NCBI RefSeq assembly: GCF_012273655.1
Contig: NZ_JAAWWP010000021.1
Coordinates: 19,882-83,881, forward strand
Direction: 5' to 3'
From: Streptomyces physcomitrii
Lineage (GTDB): Bacteria > Actinomycetota > Actinomycetes > Streptomycetales > Streptomycetaceae
DNA: 64,000 bases
In this document: in pieces, positions 58,615 to 64,000 of the stretch
How the letters are laid out: each line of letters opens with the position of its first letter
How positions within the stretch are numbered: the stretch's first letter is position 1
Notes under the pieces: generated by a model
What the model saw: only the letters and a program-made list of their open reading frames with translations
Databases searched by the model: none
What the model was told of the DNA's origin: nothing
Made by a program: the position numbers and the translations under genes

Positions 58615-59138
58615 GGGGGTCTCCGGGAGGGTGAGGTGAGCTGAGGTGAAGCCGGGCGAGATGGGGTGAGGTGAAGTGAGCGGGGCAGAGGGAGCGTTCA
58701 GGCCTCGGCAGGAAGGGCCCGCAGCTCAGGAAAGACGGCCCGCGCCGCTTCAGCCGGCCCGCGCCGCGTCGCGTTCTCCGGCTCGTCGAGCCTAGAACGC
58801 GCCGCGATCTCCGCACAGGAACGTCGTAGAAGACGGCCGGATCACGGTCAATCACGGCCGATCACACGGGAGTTGTCCCGTTTCTGTCCGTTCCTTCTTC
58901 TGAAGTCGACTCCTGGCGACCGGAGTTGAACGGTCGCCTCAGTCCGCTCCACCTGTCGCAAGCTCCTCTGCGCCCCTTCCTGCCTCTCCGTCCCTCCGCC
59001 GCTCCCTCCCCCATTTCTGCTCTCTGCCGTCTCTCCCCCGGCCGCCGCCCCGGTCCTTATATGGGGCATACGCACTTCTGCCGGGCTTCTCAGGGCGCGC
59101 TCAGGCAGCTCTCATCTACGGCGCCGAGTCTGGTTGTC
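58615..59138. other. Non-coding region between the trypsin-like protease and htrA-like genes
   Basis: 524 bp without a supportable gene. It contains repeated GGTGAGGTGAGCTGAGGTGAA-like short repeats near 58630-58680 on the protease side, a less GC-rich patch (58855-58950), and the direct-repeat box at 59087-59116 just before the plus-strand gene. It should hold both promoters. Nothing else recognised. Confidence 0.55.
59087..59116 (+). promoter_or_regulatory. 11-bp-phased direct repeats, candidate MprA-type box
   Basis: TTCTCAGG-GCG-CGCTCAGG (59087-59105) are two octamers separated by three bases, followed in the same phase by CTCTCATC at 59109-59116. The MprA box of mycobacteria is known as two loosely conserved 8-bp direct repeats with a 3-bp spacer. 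The element lies 23-52 bp upstream of a protease gene that is next to an MprAB-like two-component system. Confidence 0.55.
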
Positions 59139-60362
59139 ATGAACGAGAACACCCGCCAGAGCGGCGCCTACGACCAGGACGGCCCCGAGGGGTCGTCGCA
59201 CTCCGAGCAGTACGGCCCCGGGCCGGGCGCACCGCAGGGCGGCTACCCGCCCCGCCCGGCGCACGAGCCCGCGGGGCACCGCGCGACCGGCGGCGGAACG
59301 CACGCCTGGCCGAGCCAGGCCGGCTGGAGCGGCCAGAGTGGCTGGAGCGGCTGGAGCGGCCACGGCGGTCAGGGCGGCCACGGCGGTCAGGGCGGCTCCG
59401 GTACGGACGGTGGCGTCGGCGGCGGGGACGGTGGCGTCGGCGGCGGTGTTCCGGTGGGCGGTCACGGGGAGCGGCGGCGGGCCCGGCGGCCGGTGGCCCT
59501 CTTCGCGGCGGTCGCGCTGGTGGCGGCCGCGGTGGGCGGCGGCACCGCCTACGCCGTGCAGGAGCTGAACGACAGCGGTCAGGCCACGGCGACCAGCGCC
59601 ACCGGCACGGTGAACGGCACCAGCGTGGCCACCAGCAGCAAGGGCACGGTCGCGGGCGTTGCCGCCGCGGTGAGCCCGAGCATCGTCGAGGTGACGGCGT
59701 CCGCGCAGGGCGGGAAGTCCACCGGCTCCGGGGTGATCGTCACCGCGGACGGGGAGATCGTCACCAACAACCACGTGGTCGCGGGCGCCTCCTCGGTCAA
59801 GGTGACCACGAACGACGGCAAGTCCTACCGCGCCGAGGTGGTCGGCACGGACAGCAAGAAGGACCTGGCCCTGCTCAAGGCGAGCGGCGCCCCGAAGCTC
59901 AAGCCCGCCTCCCTCGGCGACTCCTCGGACCTCCAGGTCGGCCAGGACGTGGTCGCGATCGGCTCGCCCGAGGGCCTCAGCGGGACCGTCACCCGGGGCA
60001 TCGTCTCCGCCCTGGACCGGGATGTCACGGTCGCCAGCGAGCAGGAGCAGCAGCCGCAGACGCCGGGCCCCGGGGACGGCTGGCCCTTCGAGTTCGGCGG
60101 CCGCCAGTTCAACGGCGACACCGGCTCCTCGACCACCACGTACAAGGCGATCCAGACCGACGCCTCGCTGAACCCGGGCAACTCCGGTGGCGCGCTGATC
60201 AATATGAACGGCGAGATCATCGGGATCAACTCCGCGATGTACGCACCGAGTTCGAGCAGCGGCGGCTCCGGTGACTCGGGCAGCGCGGGCCTCGGCTTCG
60301 CCATCCCGGTCAATACGGTGAAGGCCGACCTGGACCAGTTGCGGTCGGGGGCGAGCAGCTGA
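59139..60362 (+). CDS. HtrA/S1C-type serine protease without PDZ domain
   Basis: A 407-residue membrane-anchored protease. Residues 1-115 are disordered with Trp-Ser-Gly and HGGQGG repeats. One TM helix (about 118-140, RRPVALFAAVALVAAAVGGGTAYAV) precedes an extracytoplasmic trypsin-like domain with His212 (NNHVVAG), Asp242 (KDLALLK) and Ser349 (NPGNSGGALIN). The chain ends at GFAIPVNTVKADLDQLRSGASS, where most HtrA proteins continue into PDZ domains, so PDZ is absent. In mycobacteria PepD/HtrA is controlled by MprAB and handles envelope stress; the same linkage exists here. ATG 59139 gives MNENTRQSGAYDQ. Confidence 0.92.
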   Translation: MNENTRQSGAYDQDGPEGSSHSEQYGPGPGAPQGGYPPRPAHEPAGHRATGGGTHAWPSQAGWSGQSGWSGWSGHGGQGGHGGQGGSGTDGGVGGGDGGVGGGVPVGGHGERRRARRPVALFAAVALVAAAVGGGTAYAVQELNDSGQATATSATGTVNGTSVATSSKGTVAGVAAAVSPSIVEVTASAQGGKSTGSGVIVTADGEIVTNNHVVAGASSVKVTTNDGKSYRAEVVGTDSKKDLALLKASGAPKLKPASLGDSSDLQVGQDVVAIGSPEGLSGTVTRGIVSALDRDVTVASEQEQQPQTPGPGDGWPFEFGGRQFNGDTGSSTTTYKAIQTDASLNPGNSGGALINMNGEIIGINSAMYAPSSSSGGSGDSGSAGLGFAIPVNTVKADLDQLRSGASS

Positions 60363-60426
60363 GGGGTGACGGCGGCCGGTGGCGGATGGCACGGGTCCTG
60401 GGACGGCGGGGGCGGGGATCGCGCGA

Positions 60427-60478
60427 CCTGGGATCGGCGGACCCGGGGACTGCGGATCCAGGGACCGCCGATCCCAGG
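60427..60478 (+). terminator. 14-bp-stem terminator after the HtrA-like gene
   Basis: CCTGGGATCGGCGG (60427-60440) pairs perfectly with CCGCCGATCCCAGG (60465-60478) across a 24-base loop, 65 bp after the protease stop. It separates the protease from the two-component genes. Confidence 0.75.
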
Positions 60479-60604
60479 ACAGGCCGTGCCCCCCGCCGGG
60501 CCGCGTCCCCGCCCCCTCGTACCCTTCCGGCGTGCAAGGCTGAGTCCGACCGCGCTGGGACCGAGCGTCCCCTCCCGCCCCCGCCGTATCCGAGGAACCC
60601 GCCC

Positions 60605-61342
60605 ATGTCACCCGCCCCCGGCGCCGAAGGCGCACCGCAGCAGCGCATCCTGATCGTCGACGACGAGCCCGCCGTGCGCGAGGCGCTCCAGCGCTCGCTG
60701 GCCTTCGAGGGCTACGGCACCGAGATCGCCGCCGACGGCCTCGAAGCCCTGGAGAAGGACGGCTCGTACCGCCCCGATCTGGTCGTCCTGGACATCCAGA
60801 TGCCGCGCATGGACGGCCTGACCGCCGCCCGGCGGATACGGGCCACCGGCAGCAGGGTCCCGATCCTGATGCTGACGGCGCGGGACACCGTGGGCGACCG
60901 GGTCACCGGACTGGACGCGGGCGCCGACGACTACCTGGTCAAGCCCTTCGAGCTGGACGAACTCCTGGCCCGCATCCGGGCCCTGCTGCGCCGCAGCTCG
61001 TACGCGACGGAGGAGGGCGGCGCCGAGGAGGGCGAGGTGCTCGCCTTCGGCGATCTGCGGATGGACCTCGCCACCCGGGAGGTCACGCGGGGCGGGCGCC
61101 GGGTGGAGCTGACCCGCACCGAGTTCACCCTCCTGGAGATGTTCCTGGCGCATCCGCGGCAGGTGCTGACCCGAGAGCAGATCCTCAAGGCGGTCTGGGG
61201 CTTCGACTTCGAGCCCACCTCCAACTCCCTGGACGTGTACGTGATGTACCTGCGCCGCAAGACGGAGGCGGGCGGCGAGCCGCGCCTCGTGCACACGGTG
61301 CGCGGGGTCGGGTACGCCCTGCGCGCGGGCGGTCCGGAGTGA
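60605..61342 (+). CDS. OmpR/PhoB-type response regulator (MprA-like)
   Basis: A 245-residue response regulator. The receiver (about 13-130) has the acidic pair in ILIVDDEPAV, phospho-acceptor Asp63 in LVVLDIQMPRMDG, the Thr in LMLTARD and the Lys in DDYLVKPFEL. The winged-helix DNA-binding domain (about 150-240) ends LDVYVMYLRRKTEAGGEPRLVHTVRGVGYALR. ATG 60605 has GAGGAA seven bases upstream. It overlaps the kinase gene by four bases. Neighbourhood and sequence resemble mycobacterial MprA, a regulator of envelope stress and of the pepD protease. Confidence 0.93.
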   Translation: MSPAPGAEGAPQQRILIVDDEPAVREALQRSLAFEGYGTEIAADGLEALEKDGSYRPDLVVLDIQMPRMDGLTAARRIRATGSRVPILMLTARDTVGDRVTGLDAGADDYLVKPFELDELLARIRALLRRSSYATEEGGAEEGEVLAFGDLRMDLATREVTRGGRRVELTRTEFTLLEMFLAHPRQVLTREQILKAVWGFDFEPTSNSLDVYVMYLRRKTEAGGEPRLVHTVRGVGYALRAGGPE

Positions 61343-62823
61343 GCGGACGGCTGCGCGCGCTGCCGCTGCGTTCCCGGCTCGCCCTGCTCGTGGCGGCGGC
61401 GGTCGCCCTGGCGGTGGCGATCGCGGCCACCGCCTGCTGGGTGCTCACCCGCAACCAGCTGCGGGACGAGCTGGACGACTCGCTGCGCAACACCACGGCC
61501 GCCGAGCCCTACCTCCAAGCCCTGCGGCAGAACTGCTCCCCCGACTCCCGTACCGGCGAGAACGCCCCGCCCGCCTTCGCCTACATCCAGACCGTGCAGG
61601 GCGACGGCTCCCGCTGCGTCGGCCTCGGCTCCAAGGCGGTGGACGTCGGCAGCGAGGACCAGCAGGTCGCGCTCGGGCTGCGGGGCAGCGCCCTGCACGA
61701 CGCACGGACCGTCGACGGTGAACAGGTGCGCGTCTTCACGCAGTTGTCCGAGGGCCGGATCGCGGTGAGCATCTCCCGGCCGCTCACCGAGATCGACCAG
61801 TCCCTCAACCGGCTCGCCCTGCTGCTCGCCGCGGTCGCCGGGCTCGGCGTCTTCGGCGCCGGGGCCGCGGGCCTGTGGGTCGCCCGTACCGCGCTGCACC
61901 CGGTGGACGAACTCACCGGCGCCGTCGAGCATGTGACGCGCACCGAGGACCTGGCGGTGCAGATCCCGGTCGACGGCGACGACGAGATCGCCCGCCTCTC
62001 CCGCTCCTTCAACGCGATGACCACCGCCCTCGCCTCCTCGCGCGACCTCCAGCAGCAGCTGATCGCCGACGCGGGGCACGAACTGCGCACCCCGCTCACC
62101 TCGCTGCGCACCAATATCGACCTCCTGGTGCGCAGCGAGGAGAGCGGCCGGGACATCCCCGCCGACGACCGGCGCGCCCTGCTCGCCTCCGTCCAGGCCC
62201 AGATGGCCGAACTCGCCGCCCTCATCGGCGACTTGCAGGAACTCTCCCGCTCGGACACCGGCCAGCAGAGCAGCCGCGCCGAGGTGGTCGCCCTGCACGA
62301 ACTGACCGCCACCGCCCTGGAGCGCGCCCGCCTGCGCGGCCCCGAACTGCACATCGACTCGGCCCTCGACCCCTGGTACGTACGCGCCGATCCGGCGACC
62401 CTGGAGCGCGCCCTGGTCAACATCCTGGACAACGCGGTGAAGTTCAGCCCGAGTGCGGGCACCATCGAAGTCAGCCTGTGCAAGGGCGAGTTGACGGTCC
62501 GGGACCATGGCCCCGGGATCGCCCCGGAGGAACTCCCGCACGTCTTCGACCGCTTCTGGCGCTCCCCCTCCGCCCGCGGCCTGCCCGGCTCCGGCCTCGG
62601 CCTGTCGATCGTGGCCCGTACGGTGCGGCAGGCGGGCGGCGAGATCGGCCTGCGGCCCGCCCACGGCGGCGGGACGGTGGCGACCCTGCGGCTGCCGGGC
62701 GCCTCCGAACCGCCCCCGCGACTGGAGGAGTCGGATGAGGGGCCGCCCACTCCCCCGGGCTCGGGTTCGGGTTCGAGCTCAGATTCGGGCTCGGGTTCGG
62801 GCTCAAGCTCGGGGGAGGTCTGA
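61339..62823 (+). CDS. Sensor histidine kinase (MprB-like)
   Basis: A 494-residue membrane histidine kinase. Two TM helices (about 12-36 and 157-182) enclose a 120-residue extracytoplasmic sensor. A HAMP domain (about 182-235) follows, then the H-box LIADAGHELRTPLTSLR with His247, N-box LVNILDNAVKFSP, G1 VRDHGPGI, F-box FDRFWR and G2 GSGLGLSIV. The C-terminal 25 residues are Gly/Ser repeats encoded by TCGGGTTCGGGT-type DNA repeats (62760-62818). GTG 61339 overlaps the regulator's stop (GTGA). It should phosphorylate the 60605 product. Confidence 0.93.
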   Translation: MSGRLRALPLRSRLALLVAAAVALAVAIAATACWVLTRNQLRDELDDSLRNTTAAEPYLQALRQNCSPDSRTGENAPPAFAYIQTVQGDGSRCVGLGSKAVDVGSEDQQVALGLRGSALHDARTVDGEQVRVFTQLSEGRIAVSISRPLTEIDQSLNRLALLLAAVAGLGVFGAGAAGLWVARTALHPVDELTGAVEHVTRTEDLAVQIPVDGDDEIARLSRSFNAMTTALASSRDLQQQLIADAGHELRTPLTSLRTNIDLLVRSEESGRDIPADDRRALLASVQAQMAELAALIGDLQELSRSDTGQQSSRAEVVALHELTATALERARLRGPELHIDSALDPWYVRADPATLERALVNILDNAVKFSPSAGTIEVSLCKGELTVRDHGPGIAPEELPHVFDRFWRSPSARGLPGSGLGLSIVARTVRQAGGEIGLRPAHGGGTVATLRLPGASEPPPRLEESDEGPPTPPGSGSGSSSDSGSGSGSSSGEV

Positions 62824-62960
62824 GGCCCCGGACCGGGACCACACGGGCGGCGGCCCACCGGAGTTCAACTCGCCGGTGTCAACGCGCCGATGCTCAACTC
62901 ACCAGTTTCCAGTTGCTGTTCAGCGCGCAGGCACCCAACTCCTCCGCGAACGGTCGCTGT

Positions 62961-64000
62961 TCAGCGCGCCGCAGGGTTGTGCCGCAGCAGGGCGTCCAGC
63001 AGTCCGTCGGTGGCCTCGGGGAAGTCCAGCGGCACGATGCCGAGGCCCTGCCAGCCGCCGGCCTCGGAACCGTTCAGGAAGTCGCGCACCTGGGGGTTGA
63101 GGCGCTCGGCGTTGGAGGAGGGCGGCAGCAGCGCGGCGGTGCTGACGAAGTTGATGTACTGCTTGCCGGGCTCGTTCGCCGCCTTGCGGAAGTGGTCCTC
63201 GATCAGGGGGTACTTGCGCAGCGGTTCGGCGTTGTAGTCGTCCTGGATGTCGAAGACCGAGGCATCGCCCCAACGCACCCCGGGCAGACCGCCGTTGTCC
63301 GCGATGAGCACCACCTTGCCGCGCGCCTCGCCGAGCGTGGGCAGGGCGTCGGCGATGTGGAAGAGCGAACGCCAGCCCTTCCCGTCGAGGTAGTCGTCGA
63401 AGACCCGCCGGAACTCCGCGTCGCTCTCCTCGGAGTACTCCTGCTTGACCCGCATCAGTACGGTCTCGGAGGGCCGCGCGGCCAAGAAGTCCCGGCAGGC
63501 GGTGAGCACGTCGTCGAAGTTGAGGTTCTGGTAGAAGGCGGCGTGGTGGATGGTGAAGGCGTTCTCGAAGAGGCGGCAGCGGATGTCCAGGAAACGGACT
63601 CCGGCGTCCAGTTGCTCCCGTATCAGCAGGTCCTGGCACTCGACCCAGGGCCCGCCGAAACGCGCCCCCGAGTCATGCGTACCGGGGATCGTCAGCGCGC
63701 GCAGGGCGGTGGCGTCCCCGATCCCGCCCATCCAGTCCTGGACTCCGCGCAGACGGGCGCGGGTACGGGTGGTGCCGGGCGAGGGGAGCGGGTGCGCCTT
63801 CGGGGCAGGGGCCGGGGGCGCGGTCGCCGCGGCGGCGGAGTGCGCGCCCGCGAAGGCCAGCGCCCCGCCCGCGGCGACCGCCCCGGCCCTGCCGAGGAAG
63901 AAACGGCGGCTGGTGGCACGGGAGTTCGGGGTGGGGCCCGGCGCGAGGACCGGGTGCGAGGCGGTGTCCGGGGGCGGTACGGCGCCCGTGGTCGTGCCGA
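62961..64000 (-). CDS. Tat-exported PI-PLC-like phosphodiesterase, 5' end outside the window
   Basis: The frame stays open to the right edge, so the start is outside. Near the edge is a twin-arginine signal, ATSRRFFLGRAGAVAAGG with an apolar AGGALAFAGAHSAAAAT core, showing folded export by the Tat system. The mature part is a phosphatidylinositol-specific phospholipase C X-domain: LRALTIPGTHDSG with the first catalytic His, VRFLDIRCRLFENAFTIHHAAF with the second, VLMRVKQEYSE and VVLIADNGGLPG. Bacterial members cleave phosphatidylinositol by intramolecular transfer. It converges with the kinase gene. Downstream GCTGTTCAGCGCGC is duplicated near the stop. Confidence 0.9.
   Translation of the reverse strand, partial: GTTTGAVPPPDTASHPVLAPGPTPNSRATSRRFFLGRAGAVAAGGALAFAGAHSAAAATAPPAPAPKAHPLPSPGTTRTRARLRGVQDWMGGIGDATALRALTIPGTHDSGARFGGPWVECQDLLIREQLDAGVRFLDIRCRLFENAFTIHHAAFYQNLNFDDVLTACRDFLAARPSETVLMRVKQEYSEESDAEFRRVFDDYLDGKGWRSLFHIADALPTLGEARGKVVLIADNGGLPGVRWGDASVFDIQDDYNAEPLRKYPLIEDHFRKAANEPGKQYINFVSTAALLPPSSNAERLNPQVRDFLNGSEAGGWQGLGIVPLDFPEATDGLLDALLRHNPAAR

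Noticed and set aside
62760..62818. Telomere-like GGGTTC repeats
   Set aside because: They are in frame within the histidine kinase tail and encode a Gly/Ser linker; simple slippage explains them.
1..64000. CRISPR arrays, tRNA or rRNA genes
   Set aside because: No spaced identical repeats of CRISPR type and no cloverleaf with T-loop consensus were seen on reading. tRNAscan-SE would be the proper test.

Overview
The window is a stretch of an actinobacterial chromosome, almost certainly Streptomyces. The DNA is very GC-rich with strong third-position G/C bias, GTG starts are common, and the gene set is diagnostic: mshA (mycothiol), the developmental pair devA/devB, the c-di-GMP-binding anti-sigma factor RsiG, and the nitrogen regulator GlnR. 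From memory, DevA and GlnR of S. coelicolor are SCO4190 and SCO4159, so this looks like the same core region, interrupted by accessory genes. No tRNA, rRNA, CRISPR, insertion sequence or prophage was seen.

Layout. 1-647: the 3' end of a protein built from near-identical 35-residue repeats, probably accessory. 1181-8630: gpmA, an MFS transporter, a HAD hydrolase, an XRE regulator with an anti-sigma-like ATPase, a YbjN protein and mshA. 8880-17917: mixed housekeeping genes (methyltransferases, NlpC/P60 endopeptidase, REC-SpoIIE phosphatase, HbhA-like protein, XRE regulator with a perfect operator-like palindrome, YbaK). 18045-24619: S9 peptidase, FG-GAP protein, MarR with a DHA2 exporter. 24603-31826: three tandem stand-alone condensation-domain paralogues and, across a 650-bp lower-GC gap, a double-domain APH-like kinase. 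32011-34497: devB, devA and two small paralogous membrane proteins flanked by AGTTGGC palindromes. 34598-45586: P450/TetR, GT39-like protein, Eis-like acetyltransferase, asparaginase, rsiG, dtd, YgfZ, Fur, nitrobindin-like, DsrE and DUF3099 genes. 45919-47334: a rhodanese/DUF1416 operon behind a Cys-containing leader peptide. 47601-50388: DUF2993, a large membrane protein and a MoaD-like protein. 50744-53160: an EACC1-caspase pair. 53279-56465: alpha/beta hydrolase, glnR, LacI regulator. 56845-64000: trypsin-FG-GAP protease, a PDZ-less HtrA protease with an MprAB-like two-component system, and a Tat-exported PI-PLC-like protein cut by the window edge.

Most novel candidates. (1) A two-gene conflict system (50744-53160) in which an EACC1 protein is translationally coupled to a caspase-like protease that carries a transmembrane helix and a phytase-like beta-propeller, a plausible outside-sensing, inside-cutting design. 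(2) The three condensation enzymes with no adenylation or carrier domain nearby, next to a kinase-pseudokinase fusion. (3) A leader peptide likely to attenuate the sulfurtransferase operon. (4) Paired palindromes around devA and two tiny membrane proteins. (5) An 11-bp-phased direct-repeat box upstream of htrA that matches the architecture of mycobacterial MprA boxes. Identifications rest on motif reading without database searches.
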